DNA of 64,000 nt from Terriglobales bacterium (GCA_025462725.1 JAOAPE010000013.1:1-64000), one strand, 5' to 3'. Shown: positions 34,092 to 43,229, counted from the first letter of the stretch. The notes: generated from the sequence alone by a model not told the origin. Numbers and translations are program-made.

Positions 34092-35312
34092 TTACGAAGC
34101 CTTGGTCTTCAAGACAGCAATGGCTCGCTGCAACTGTTCATCGGTATGCGGCGTGGCTTTCTTCGTGTCCGGCTGATTAGTCGTGTCCTGTTCTTCATCG
34201 CCTGTGTCGGCAACAATGGTGTCGTCCACATCGGCAACCAAGATGTTCGGTGTGACTGAGGTGTCCTGAATGGCTTTGCCGGATGGCGAATAGTACTTCG
34301 CGATCGACAGGATCACGGCGGAGCCATCTGGAACTTCGATCAGCTTCTGCACCGAACCGATGCCGAAGGTCTTGTCCCCCAGGATATCGCCGCGCGCGTT
34401 GTCGAGTACCGATGCAGCAACGATCTCTGCCGGACCTGCGGTTCCGCGATTCACCAGAATTACCAGAGGTAGTTTGGTGATCGCTTTCTGCGGATCAGCG
34501 TTGAAATCCTGACGCGTGAATTTCTGTCCTTTTAGAGAAGCGATGGCACCGTGATCGAGGAACAAGTTCGCTACCGCGATTCCCTCTGCCGGGTCGCCTT
34601 CGGAAACATTGCGAAGATCGAGAATGATTCGTTTTGCTCCGGAACTCTGTTCAGACTTGATCTTGTTCGCCAATTCTTGCGCTTTGCCTTTGGTCAGAGT
34701 CACTGGCTTAAGGTAAGCGATATTGCTCTCCAGCATCTTGTCAGAGACGGACGGGATGGAAACATCGTCACGAGCAATAACAATCTTCTGTGGTTCAGCT
34801 TTTCGGGGACGCACAACAGAGAACGTGATGTTTGATCCGCGTTGGCCTACCAGCATGTTCTGCACTTCGGCCAGCGACATCTCACGTGAGCTGCGCCCAT
34901 CTATTGCTTCGATAATGTCACCGCTATCCAGTCCAGCTTTGTCCGCCGGGCCTCCTGGTATGACTGATACCACTGCTGCAAATCCAAAGCGCTTTGAGAT
35001 GGTTGCGCCGATGGTCGCCTTGTAGTCGCCCTTCCCCTGTTGGAAGCGCTTGTACTCTGCGGGGCTCAAATAACTGGAGTTCGCGTCGAGGGATTCGAGG
35101 AGTCCGTGCAGCGCGCCATTGCGTACAGCTTCGAAATTCGGCTCTTCCACATACTCGCTGCGAATGCGCTGAAGCACTTCGCTGTAGACGCCAAGTTGCC
35201 GATAAGCCCCATCATTGCTGCTGGAAGCGCGGACGCCGAGTCCGCCGACCAGTACAAAAACTATGACGGCGATGGAAAGTGTGACGACTAAAGCTTTGAA
35301 TTTGCTGGTCAT
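34092..35312 (-). CDS. S41 (CtpA/Prc-like) protein with PDZ domain, lacking catalytic Ser and Lys
   Basis: The 406-residue protein has an N-terminal signal anchor (about 6-28), the S41 N-terminal helical part, a PDZ domain (about 98-180) and the S41 core. In active carboxyl-terminal processing proteases the core has an S-A-S-A-S-E stretch and FGKGxVQ. Here the equivalent positions read RGTAGPAEI (289-297) and FGIGSVQ (316-322), so the nucleophilic Ser and the general-base Lys are both missing. It should bind but not cut C-termini, perhaps as a periplasmic adaptor. The C-terminal 40 residues are Asp/Thr-rich. Confidence 0.85.
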   Translation of the reverse strand: MTSKFKALVVTLSIAVIVFVLVGGLGVRASSSNDGAYRQLGVYSEVLQRIRSEYVEEPNFEAVRNGALHGLLESLDANSSYLSPAEYKRFQQGKGDYKATIGATISKRFGFAAVVSVIPGGPADKAGLDSGDIIEAIDGRSSREMSLAEVQNMLVGQRGSNITFSVVRPRKAEPQKIVIARDDVSIPSVSDKMLESNIAYLKPVTLTKGKAQELANKIKSEQSSGAKRIILDLRNVSEGDPAEGIAVANLFLDHGAIASLKGQKFTRQDFNADPQKAITKLPLVILVNRGTAGPAEIVAASVLDNARGDILGDKTFGIGSVQKLIEVPDGSAVILSIAKYYSPSGKAIQDTSVTPNILVADVDDTIVADTGDEEQDTTNQPDTKKATPHTDEQLQRAIAVLKTKAS

Positions 35313-35536
35313 TTATCTGAATACCACTTCATTTCAGGGGAGTTTCCCATGGCGGGAGTGCCCCGATTATAACCCGTTCGATGCCGGATAAGGATTAGAC
35401 GACGCGGAAAAGGAATGGTTTCAGGGTTTTGGCTTCCTCACACAAGAAGTACAAGCCCTTTCGTCTGGAATATTTACACCTTCCGTTGTGCAATTTGCAG
35501 TAAACTCGGCCAATTCTCAGCAATAAAGGTGAACCG

Positions 35537-36229
35537 ATGAGCGCAGAAGCCGCACCAGCAAAAGTAGCTGCTCCTTCAACTCTAGCCGCCATTGGCGTTG
35601 ATCTGGCCCAGTTAGAGGTGTTCACAACTTCCTTGAAGAAGTTTGGCGTGCCTGTAACCGTCAAGGCGTTCGATTCCAAGCATCTTCCGAAGAACGTAAC
35701 TGCTTTTGTTGTGCGGTTGGAACCGGGAGTCGAAGCAACACTCAGCGCAATTCGTGCCACTGAGGGTTGCGAAGACACGCTCATCTATGCGATTGGGACT
35801 CCAGCGGACGTACTGAGTATGCATCTGGTGGAATTTGATATCAGCGTCTTGCTGTCTGATCTCTCCGTGGCCTCAGTCACTGAGGCCGTCCAAAGCACGT
35901 ACCAACTGCTCCTGCACCAACTTAGGCGCTACGCGCGCATTCCCATTGTCACTGCTGTGCAGATGGGTACAGGTGAAAACTGCGTTCACGCTATCAGCAA
36001 GAATGTGAGCGCGGGTGGAATCAGCGTGGTGTTTCTGAACGCCGCCGCTGCGGCGCAGATCCAAGCGGATACCGTTCTGCAGGTGAGTTTCAGCCTACCC
36101 GGTTCCGGACGTTTCCATCTTTCTTCTGTGCCGGTGATGCGCTCAGAGAAGGCCGCCAGCTTCCAATTTATCGGGTCACCCGATCAGGAAGAGTTGAAGG
36201 ACTGGATCGACAGGTATTTGCAGAAGTAA
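35537..36229 (+). CDS. PilZ-domain protein with receiver-like N-terminus
   Basis: The 230-residue protein has an N-terminal alpha/beta region (about residues 15-110) resembling a degenerate receiver with no obvious phospho-acceptor. A C-terminal PilZ domain has the RRYAR form of RxxxR and NVSAGGISV as the (D/N)xSxxG motif, both needed for cyclic-di-GMP binding. It probably transmits c-di-GMP signals to motility, adhesion or secretion, but no target gene is adjacent. A GGTGA-type ribosome binding site precedes the ATG. Confidence 0.82.
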   Translation: MSAEAAPAKVAAPSTLAAIGVDLAQLEVFTTSLKKFGVPVTVKAFDSKHLPKNVTAFVVRLEPGVEATLSAIRATEGCEDTLIYAIGTPADVLSMHLVEFDISVLLSDLSVASVTEAVQSTYQLLLHQLRRYARIPIVTAVQMGTGENCVHAISKNVSAGGISVVFLNAAAAAQIQADTVLQVSFSLPGSGRFHLSSVPVMRSEKAASFQFIGSPDQEELKDWIDRYLQK

Positions 36230-36278
36230 GAAGCCCGAAATCGCATCGCAATCATTAACCGAACGAGGCCCGATCTAC

Positions 36279-37196
36279 ATGACCGACTCCCCCGCTTCCA
36301 TCTCCAAAGCTGATCTCTGGCCTGAATTGCCGTACTCAAAATGGCAGCCGACTTGTGACACCCTGCACATGTGGACGCAGATGGTCGGCAAGATGCGTCT
36401 CGCACTTTCACCTATGCAAAACCACTGGTGGCAGGTGCCGCTGTATGTCAGTCCGCACGGTTTGACAACATCATCTATTCCTTACAATGAAACTTTCTTC
36501 GATGAGGAATTCGATTTCTTCGATGACAAGCTGGTGATTCGCACGAGCACCGGCTTAGAGCGCGCAATCGGTCTGTATCCGCGTTCGGTGGCAGATTTTT
36601 ACGCCGAGTACACGGCTGCTCACCGAGAGTTGGGGATAGACGTGAAGATCAAGACGATGCCGGTGGAGTTTGCCGACCCCATCCCTTTCGAGCAAGACAC
36701 GGTTCATGCCTCCTATGACGGGGAATACGTTCGGCGATTCTGGAGAATCCTCATGAATTGCGAGGAGGTTTTTCAGGAGTTCAGGTCGGGCTTCACGGGA
36801 AAATGTAGTCCGGTGAATTTCTTCTGGGGCAGCTTCGACTTATCTGTTTCGCGGTACTCCGGACGCCGCGCCCCTGAGAAAAAGAATTCCAATCGCATTG
36901 AGCGAGAGGCCTATTCGCACGAAGTAAGCAGTTGCGGTTTCTGGCCGGGAGACGGTCGTTTCAAAGAAGCTGCCTTCTTTGCGTACACGGCGCCTGCGCC
37001 GTCGGGCTTAGACCAGCAACGGATCAAGCCAGAGCGAGCGTTTTTCAGTCAGGAGTTGGGAGAATTCCTGCTGAAGTATGACGATGTGAGGAGCGCAGAA
37101 AACCCGCATCGCGACTTGCTGGATTTTTGCCAGAGTACATACGAAGCGGGCGCGAACCTTGCGAAGTGGGATAGAGATTCTTTGGAACGAAAATAG
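36279..37196 (+). CDS. DUF5996 family protein
   Basis: The 305-residue protein has the pattern I associate with DUF5996: WPELPYSKWQPTCDTLHMWTQ at the N-terminus, NHWWQVPLYVSPHGLTT, and a FFWGSFDLSVSRYSGR segment in the middle. It is soluble with no signal peptide. The biochemical role is unknown. It ends directly against the stop of the convergent yggX gene. Confidence 0.8.
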   Translation: MTDSPASISKADLWPELPYSKWQPTCDTLHMWTQMVGKMRLALSPMQNHWWQVPLYVSPHGLTTSSIPYNETFFDEEFDFFDDKLVIRTSTGLERAIGLYPRSVADFYAEYTAAHRELGIDVKIKTMPVEFADPIPFEQDTVHASYDGEYVRRFWRILMNCEEVFQEFRSGFTGKCSPVNFFWGSFDLSVSRYSGRRAPEKKNSNRIEREAYSHEVSSCGFWPGDGRFKEAAFFAYTAPAPSGLDQQRIKPERAFFSQELGEFLLKYDDVRSAENPHRDLLDFCQSTYEAGANLAKWDRDSLERK

Positions 37197-37469
37197 CTAC
37201 TTGTTTTCAGGGACGAATTCTTTTGGCAGGTCAGAGCCGCCACCAAAGAAGAATCCATTCATCTGTTCCGCGATGAATTCCTGCGCTTCCGGTTTCCATG
37301 GCTGCAGCCGATATTCATTGAGCAGCATCTTCATGTGCTCCTGCCATTGCGCCCAAGCCTGCTTGGAGACGTTTTCGTAGATCTTTTGTCCGAGCGGAGT
37401 GTCAAAGGGAGGCTCATCGAGCCCTTCCGCTTGCTTTCCTAACTTCACGCACTGCACCATTCGAGCCAT
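37197..37469 (-). CDS. yggX: YggX-type Fe(2+)-trafficking / oxidative damage protection protein
   Basis: The 90-residue protein matches YggX in length and landmarks: MVQCVKLGKQAEGLD with the conserved Cys, PLGQKIYENVSKQAW and MLLNEYRL. The family protects iron-sulfur clusters from oxidative damage and may chaperone ferrous iron in the cytosol. It lies 44 bp downstream of the convergent-oriented DUF5996 stop context and is on the same strand as rnr, which is upstream. Confidence 0.92.
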   Translation of the reverse strand: MARMVQCVKLGKQAEGLDEPPFDTPLGQKIYENVSKQAWAQWQEHMKMLLNEYRLQPWKPEAQEFIAEQMNGFFFGGGSDLPKEFVPENK

Positions 37470-37513
37470 TGCTTAGCAAATCCTTTCAAGCTGATTCTAC
37501 AAGACTGAGCTTC

Positions 37514-40123
37514 TTAAAGACTGCGACGTTTGCGCTTGTGATCTTTGTTTTTCTTCTTGATCTTGGTTTTGCGTTCTTGTTTCGCTTGTTTCTGAATCTC
37601 TTTTTTCTTCGACTGCTTCGGCAAAGGGCTGGAAGGCTTGGCTTTCCGCGAATCCGAAAGCGGAGCCTCCACGGAGAACTGCAGCTTTCGTTGTTCCCGG
37701 TCAATGCGGTCGAGAATCACGCGGACACGATCCCCGATGGCGTAAATCTTCTTGGTGCGTTCGCCCATGATCTGCCGGGTGTTCTCGCGGAAAGTGTAGT
37801 GATCGTCAGCTAATGTGTTGATGGGCACCAGCCCTTCAACGAACATGTCAGTGAGCTCAACGAAAAATCCGTATTTGGCCACGCTGATGATGAGCGCATC
37901 GAATTCTTCGCCTACGCGATCACGCATGAACTTGATCTTCTTCCATTCCGTGAGCTCGCGCTCGGCTTCGTCGGCGCGCCGTTCTGATTGGCTGCTCTCT
38001 TCGGCAATGTCATGCAAAATGTGCTCGGGAATCGGCCCACTGAGTTCGCCCTCGTGTTGGTCGGCGATCTGCCGCTGATGTTTGCTGCGACGACGCCCCG
38101 CGTGGCGGTCCGCCACAGGCTGGTGCTTGCTCCACGGTGAAAGCGATTCGCCGTCACTCCCGTTGCCCATCAGATTGACCGGAGGCGCGCCTGCTGGTTC
38201 GTCAGCCTCCTTCTCGCGAATGACTTCCTTGAGGATGCGGTGCACGATCAGGTCCGGATATCGACGAATCGGCGAAGTGAAATGCGTGTATGTGGAAGCA
38301 GCGAGAGCGAAATGTCCTTCGTTGTTTTCAGAGTATTTCGCCTGCTTGAGCGAGCGGAGCATGAGAAACGAGAGGATGCGTTCTTCCGGAGTGCCAGCGA
38401 TTTTCTTCGTCAGCTTCTGGTACATACGCGGAGTGATGTGAATGTCCTCAGGAAGTTCCACGGGGGGAGCATTGCGCCCGCTGCCCTGATGATGACGGCG
38501 GTCTCCGTGCACCTGCACCTTCTTTATTGGTAACGAGCCCATTCCGAGCGTGTATCCGAAGCTGGCTGCCAAGAGTTCAAAATCGTAAATTTTCTTAGGG
38601 CTGGGCTTTTCGTGGATGCGATAGAGCGCGGCGATCTGGTGCGACTCGAAATAAGACGCCACCGACTCGTTCGCAGCCAGCATGAACTCTTCAATAAGAC
38701 GGTGCGAGAACTTGCGCTCTGAACGAGTGATGCCTTTCATCAGCCCGTTCTCGTCAAACTCAATGAGGGGCTCAGGAAGATCGAAGTCGATGGAACCGCG
38801 ACGCTCACGCTTTCGGTTCAGCAACTCCGCAAGCTTTCGCGCCAACTCTATGTGCTCCACCAGATTTGAGTACTCTCGGCGCGCAGCCTCGTCGCTATCG
38901 AGAATGAGCTGCACGTTGTTGTAGGTCATGCGCGCGGCGGAACGGATGATGCCCTCGTGAATCTCGTATCCAACGACCTCGCCGGCATGATCAATCTCCA
39001 TGATGCAGGAGAGGACTAGGCGATCGAGGTTGGGACGAAGACTGCAAATATCGGTCGAGAGCTCCAGCGGCAGCATGGGCACGGCGCGATCAGGAAAATA
39101 GACCGATGTGCCGCGCAGGCGGGCGTCATTGTCCACCGGGGTGTCTTCGCCGACGTATTGCGCCACGTCCGCAATATGCACCTGCAACTCGTAATTGCCA
39201 TTCGGCAGAATGCGGGCGAGGACGGCGTCGTCGAAATCCCGAGCGGTTTCGCCGTCGATGGTGATGATGGGCAGGTCGCGATAATCGCGGCGGTCCCGGA
39301 CTTCGGTTGAGGGAATGGTTGAATCAATTCCCTGGGCCTGTTCAAGCACTTCCGTTGGAAAAATGTGCGGAAGATGGTGCTTACGAATGATGATCTCGAC
39401 GTCCACGCCGAAGTCGTCCTCATAGCCTAGAATTTCGACGATGCGGCCATGCGCGTTTTGCGTCGCAGTTGGCCATTGGGTGATGAGAACGTCAACCACA
39501 ACGTCCTCGAGGTCATCCCATTGTTTCAGATGGGCTTCGCTGCCAATCACGCGATGTGGAGTGGATTTGCCCGGCACGTTCGGCCGCGACTTGGGAATCT
39601 CCATCCCCGGCGGAATGATAACTTCGCCCGTGATCTTCTCGTCAATCGGGGTGACGTAGTTGTATTTCGTTCCGTAGTGAAAAGTGCCGACTATCGTCGT
39701 ATGTGCGCGGTCGGCGACTTTGACGATCCTGCCTTCAGCCCGTCCATCGCGCGGGACTCCCGATATCTCGACCAAAACATGGTCGCCATGCATGGCTTGT
39801 CCAATAGCCGGCGGCGGAATGAAGATGTCGCCATCAATCTTCTCCCGTACTGACGCCGATTCAGGGATAACAAATCCGTAGCCGTCGCGGTGCATGGTCA
39901 GCCGCCCGGAAATGAGATTCTTCCCATCATCTGAGGACGGCACCGCCCATCGGTCGCGTCCGATGGCTTTCAAGTCTCCGCGATTGGTCATGTGCTTGAG
40001 CCGGATTTCGAGCTCGCGCCGCTCATTGCCGCGAATACCCATTTCGCGGACAAGCTGCTTGTATCCAGCCGATCCCTTGGGTTGGCGTTCGATGAAGCTA
40101 AGAATTTGTTTATCAGAAAGCAT
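37514..40123 (-). CDS. rnr: Ribonuclease R
   Basis: The 869-residue protein has an N-terminal winged-helix region, cold-shock OB folds (about residues 70-230) and the RNB catalytic domain (about 265-620) with TIDGETARDFDDAV supplying the metal-binding Asp residues. An S1 domain follows (about 735-820) and a Lys-rich tail (KKKEIQKQAK etc.). Between RNB and S1, residues about 640-700 form a Gly/Ser/Arg/His-rich insertion not found in the usual enzyme. It degrades structured RNA 3' to 5'. The ATG has no strong ribosome binding site. Confidence 0.95.
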   Translation of the reverse strand: MLSDKQILSFIERQPKGSAGYKQLVREMGIRGNERRELEIRLKHMTNRGDLKAIGRDRWAVPSSDDGKNLISGRLTMHRDGYGFVIPESASVREKIDGDIFIPPPAIGQAMHGDHVLVEISGVPRDGRAEGRIVKVADRAHTTIVGTFHYGTKYNYVTPIDEKITGEVIIPPGMEIPKSRPNVPGKSTPHRVIGSEAHLKQWDDLEDVVVDVLITQWPTATQNAHGRIVEILGYEDDFGVDVEIIIRKHHLPHIFPTEVLEQAQGIDSTIPSTEVRDRRDYRDLPIITIDGETARDFDDAVLARILPNGNYELQVHIADVAQYVGEDTPVDNDARLRGTSVYFPDRAVPMLPLELSTDICSLRPNLDRLVLSCIMEIDHAGEVVGYEIHEGIIRSAARMTYNNVQLILDSDEAARREYSNLVEHIELARKLAELLNRKRERRGSIDFDLPEPLIEFDENGLMKGITRSERKFSHRLIEEFMLAANESVASYFESHQIAALYRIHEKPSPKKIYDFELLAASFGYTLGMGSLPIKKVQVHGDRRHHQGSGRNAPPVELPEDIHITPRMYQKLTKKIAGTPEERILSFLMLRSLKQAKYSENNEGHFALAASTYTHFTSPIRRYPDLIVHRILKEVIREKEADEPAGAPPVNLMGNGSDGESLSPWSKHQPVADRHAGRRRSKHQRQIADQHEGELSGPIPEHILHDIAEESSQSERRADEAERELTEWKKIKFMRDRVGEEFDALIISVAKYGFFVELTDMFVEGLVPINTLADDHYTFRENTRQIMGERTKKIYAIGDRVRVILDRIDREQRKLQFSVEAPLSDSRKAKPSSPLPKQSKKKEIQKQAKQERKTKIKKKNKDHKRKRRSL

Positions 40124-40532
40124 CAGACCTATTCATTTCTCGTTCAGACGGGTTACGGAGCCCGTAGTCCATAGTAAGCGCGAATGACTTTTTCTGCTAA
40201 GGCCTTCCCCCAATATAAGAAATGCTAATAGCGAAGCAGTATTTACATGGCGGCAGCGTGCGCTGGATGACACGGAACCGGGTCAACCCGGACACGGAAT
40301 TCCGTCGAGTGCGCGTCAATCCACCGGTTCTGCAAAGACTGGAGCGGCAAGCAACTTTGGTTAGCAACGTGCGGATGCAAAGTTGTCCCCAGTAACAGGC
40401 AATCGGAAAGAGACAAACGCGCTGCACACGCTTCGTGCCAAGACCACAGATTCGAGCCAAACCAGGCCAATGTGTGATGGCGAGGCCAGTTCAACATTTG
40501 CACCAAAACATGTACCCCAGGAGAGAACCGAA
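40124..40532. other. Divergent intergenic region, rnr / bactofilin
   Basis: These 409 bp contain no gene I can support; the frames open through it give no recognisable protein. The one structural feature is a near-continuous dyad CCGGGT-CA-ACCCGG at 40278-40291. A good AGGAG ribosome binding site for the bactofilin start lies at its right end. Confidence 0.55.
40278..40291. promoter_or_regulatory. 14-bp palindrome between rnr and bactofilin genes
   Basis: CCGGGT and ACCCGG flank CA to give a perfect dyad about 155 bp from the rnr ATG and 240 bp from the bactofilin ATG. It could be an operator; nothing else supports this. Confidence 0.25.
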
Positions 40533-41108
40533 ATGTGGAAACCTGCAACACCTCCGAGCACGCAGAAACCGAACGCTTCACCTTCACCGGCCAGCACGCA
40601 ACGCCCAACTCCTACAGAAACGGAAAAACCAGCCATGGCAAGCACACCTCTGAATAACGGAACCACCAACGACATGTCCCCGGCAGCAGCTCCACGCAAT
40701 GCCATCCCGCAGGAACAGGCCAGCATTGGCAAGTCCCTGGTCATCAAGGGCGAAGTCAGCGGCTCTGAATCGCTCTACATTGACGGACGCGTTGAGGGAT
40801 CCATCAACCTTCCCGGCAACCGCCTCACCGTAGGACGCAACGGCGTGGTCTCAGCTAACGTGATGGCGCGCGAGATCGTGGTCATCGGCAAGCTGAAAGG
40901 CAATGTGACGGCCAGCGATCGTGTGGACATCCGCAATGAAGGTTCGCTTACCGGAGACGTGGTTGCGCAGCGTATCAGCATTGAGGATGGCGCGTACTTT
41001 AAGGGTGGCATCGACATCCGCAAGCCCGGTCAAAAGCAGGAAGTGAACGGCAAGATGGAATCGGGCCACGTGGACCACAGCAAGGAAGTTGTAGCCGCTC
41101 GGGCATAA
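40533..41108 (+). CDS. Bactofilin
   Basis: From the ATG at 40533, which has AGGAG 9 nt upstream, the product has 191 residues. A disordered Pro/Thr/Ser-rich N-terminus (about 1-60) precedes the beta-helical bactofilin domain (about 65-165) with repeats such as GEVSGSESLYIDGRVEGSI and LTVGRNGVVSANV. Bactofilins form non-polar cytoskeletal filaments that place cell-wall enzymes. Its position near rnr and murJ gives no operon link, and a strong terminator follows. The open frame extends 50 codons upstream without similarity. Confidence 0.93.
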   Translation: MWKPATPPSTQKPNASPSPASTQRPTPTETEKPAMASTPLNNGTTNDMSPAAAPRNAIPQEQASIGKSLVIKGEVSGSESLYIDGRVEGSINLPGNRLTVGRNGVVSANVMAREIVVIGKLKGNVTASDRVDIRNEGSLTGDVVAQRISIEDGAYFKGGIDIRKPGQKQEVNGKMESGHVDHSKEVVAARA

Positions 41109-41155
41109 CCGAGATCGCTCTCTGGTTGTCCTGGATGTTTTTCTCCCCGAAACAG

Positions 41156-41197
41156 CGCGGGTGCTGCACACAACAAGGCAGCGCCCGCGGTGTTTTT
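41156..41197 (+). terminator. Rho-independent terminator of the bactofilin gene
   Basis: A 12-bp GC-rich stem with one G-U pair (41156-41167 with 41178-41189) is followed within 2 nt by TTTTTT. Confidence 0.9.
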
Positions 41198-41240
41198 TCA
41201 CTCCGGCTCACAACGCCGATGAAAGCGGTCTTCGATCCTC

Positions 41241-41444
41241 ATGCTTGAAAAAGTCCTGCAATTGCTTTCCATCGTCTGCAAGCACAAGAAAACGTCGCAG
41301 CCGTTCGCCACAGCTTCGACGAGAAGATCATCGTCCAACTCGCCATGGGATCCCATCGCGCCAGCGGGGAAGCACTACGTTGTATGTTTGGATTGCGGGA
41401 AGCAGTTTGATTATGACTGGAAGCGGATGAAGATTGTAAGCTAA
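41241..41444 (+). CDS. Small protein with Cys-His motif and zinc-ribbon-like CxxC
   Basis: This 67-residue protein has VCKHKK near the N-terminus and VVCLDCGKQFDYDW near the C-terminus, together a plausible four-ligand zinc site. The central 25 residues are Ser/Arg-rich and probably disordered. I have a sense of similar short proteins in acidobacteria, without a known function. It overlaps the 3' end of murJ by 4 bp on the opposite strand. No clear ribosome binding site. Confidence 0.65.
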   Translation: MLEKVLQLLSIVCKHKKTSQPFATASTRRSSSNSPWDPIAPAGKHYVVCLDCGKQFDYDWKRMKIVS

Positions 41445-43027
41445 ACCTTTTGCTGATCCTGCGCCAGAAGTTCCGAGCGGGTCAGCCAAAGCCCGGCAGC
41501 GACCGCTGCCGCCCACGTGATTGAGACAAATCCGATATTCATTATGGCTGTCATGTGCGTACCTGCATAAGGCATCGCTTTGCCGGCCCATATGGCAGTT
41601 GCCCCGGCGAGGAACGCCGTTGCGAGTGCCTTCGTCAGTTCCAGCCAGTTCAATCCTGACAATCGAACCAGTCCACGGCGGTCGAGCATCCCGGCGAGGA
41701 CAAACGTGTGCAGAAGGATCGCAATGTTAGACGCTAGCGCCAGCCCGATGATTCCCATTCGCTGGAACAAGAACCAATAGATCGGCAACGAGAAGATCGT
41801 TACCAGGGTTCCAGCGACCATGGGACGCACAGTGTCGCCGGCAGCGTAGAATCCGCGCGCGTAGAGTCCTTGAACTGCCCAGAAGATGAGCGACATTGAA
41901 AAGACAAGAAAGTAGAGTGCGGTCTCTTGTGTATCAACCAGGTTGAACCTGCCACGGCGCAGGGCAATGTCAACCAATGGAAGTGCGACAGCCAGCATCC
42001 ATGAGGTCGCGATGAGCGAAATCGCTCCCAAGCGGTAGACGGAGTTGTTAACGGTAGACTCGAAATCTTCAAATCGTTTCTCGCTGTATAGGCGGGCGAA
42101 GAACGGCAGCGATGCCAGTCCCACCGCTTGTCCCAACACGCCGACGGGAACCTGCATCAATCGCTTTGCATAGTTGAGGCGCGTGACGTCGCCGGGACTG
42201 AAGCTGGCGAAGTATCGCAGGATCCATTCGTCTGCTGCGACCACAGACACGCCAAGCATCAATGGAATCGACATCCACAGCCATTCCCGGAATGCGGGAA
42301 GGCGCGGATTAAACGCGAACTTGAATCCTATTCCTGTTCGTTTCGCGCCAACTGCGTTCATCAGAAAAGGTCCGATCAGGCTTCCCAGCGTTGCACCCAC
42401 AGCCAGCGAGGCGATTCCGATCTGCTTGGACAGCAAAACTCCTCCGGCGATGATGAATGCTGTGTAAACAATGGGTGCAAAGGCAGGAATCAGAAACTGG
42501 CGTTTGGTTTGCAACACTGCTGAGACGATTGCGCCCATGAGGAAGAAAAGTGGTTGTGGCAGCAGGATCCGCGTCAGAGTAATGCAGAGTTGGACCTGCG
42601 AACCCTTGAAATACCATCCAACGAATTGCGGAGCGAATATCTCGCCCAGAATAATCACTAGCGTGAATACAACCACCATCACGCTGAGTATCACGGAGAA
42701 GACTTGTTGCGCTTCCTCTTCACGTTTTTCTGCAATGTAGCGCGTAAAAAGCGAGATGAACGTGACAGAGATCGAACCGCCAGCAGCGAGATACAAGAGA
42801 AAATCAGGAAGAGTGAACGCCGCGACGTAAGCGTCCGTCACCGGGCCGGCGCCGAATGCATAGGCAACATACGTATCGCGAAGGTATCCCACAACCCGCG
42901 CCAGCATGGTCGCGATCATGAGCAGAGCTGCAGCGGAGTAGACGGAGTGCTCGCGTCCAGGGCTGAATAGCCGTCCGATTCTGACCAATGGGCTTGAGCG
43001 GGATACTGTGTGGGTCTCCGGCGACAT
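41441..43027 (-). CDS. murJ: Lipid II flippase MurJ
   Basis: The 528-residue protein has about fourteen hydrophobic segments and the MviN/MurJ pattern: SAAALLMIATMLARVVGYLRD near the N-terminus, and LPDFLLYLAAGGSISVTFI with the conserved charged and Gly positions. It flips lipid II across the inner membrane for peptidoglycan synthesis, which complements the PBP1A gene 10 kb away. A short disordered N-terminus (about 30 residues) precedes the first helix. The start ATG at 43027 is divergent from a 49-residue zinc-binding gene. Confidence 0.94.
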   Translation of the reverse strand: MSPETHTVSRSSPLVRIGRLFSPGREHSVYSAAALLMIATMLARVVGYLRDTYVAYAFGAGPVTDAYVAAFTLPDFLLYLAAGGSISVTFISLFTRYIAEKREEEAQQVFSVILSVMVVVFTLVIILGEIFAPQFVGWYFKGSQVQLCITLTRILLPQPLFFLMGAIVSAVLQTKRQFLIPAFAPIVYTAFIIAGGVLLSKQIGIASLAVGATLGSLIGPFLMNAVGAKRTGIGFKFAFNPRLPAFREWLWMSIPLMLGVSVVAADEWILRYFASFSPGDVTRLNYAKRLMQVPVGVLGQAVGLASLPFFARLYSEKRFEDFESTVNNSVYRLGAISLIATSWMLAVALPLVDIALRRGRFNLVDTQETALYFLVFSMSLIFWAVQGLYARGFYAAGDTVRPMVAGTLVTIFSLPIYWFLFQRMGIIGLALASNIAILLHTFVLAGMLDRRGLVRLSGLNWLELTKALATAFLAGATAIWAGKAMPYAGTHMTAIMNIGFVSITWAAAVAAGLWLTRSELLAQDQQKV

Positions 43028-43079
43028 TGTGAGTGATTCTACGACATCGCCTTAGCAGGCGAACTCATCGAAGAGAAGT

Positions 43080-43229
43080 ATGGAACGAGTAAACCAAGAC
43101 TATCCCGACTTTGAACCTGCCGGCCCGAAATGCGACCATTGCGGCCTTCCCATTCCGGACACAGATGAAATGATCAAAGATGGTATTTACGTCTACTGCT
43201 CGAGAGCTTGCGCTAATGCGCAGCAGTGA
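43080..43229 (+). CDS. 49-residue TRASH-like zinc-binding protein
   Basis: This short frame is easily overlooked. It starts ATG GAA CGA and ends TGA, and encodes KCDHCGLPIP and YCSRACANAQQ, a CxxC...CxxxC arrangement typical of TRASH/MYM-type zinc domains used for metal sensing or binding. The N-terminus is acidic and the C-terminus ends right after the last Cys cluster. It lies between the divergent murJ start (53 bp) and the left inverted repeat of the GxxExxY cassette (12 bp). The ribosome binding site is weak (GAGAAG). The function is unknown. Confidence 0.65.
   Translation: MERVNQDYPDFEPAGPKCDHCGLPIPDTDEMIKDGIYVYCSRACANAQQ

Noticed and set aside
42128-42523. 131-codon plus-strand frame inside murJ
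   Set aside because: Antisense to a conserved membrane protein. No recognisable fold; the His/Cys-rich look is a by-product of reverse reading hydrophobic codons.
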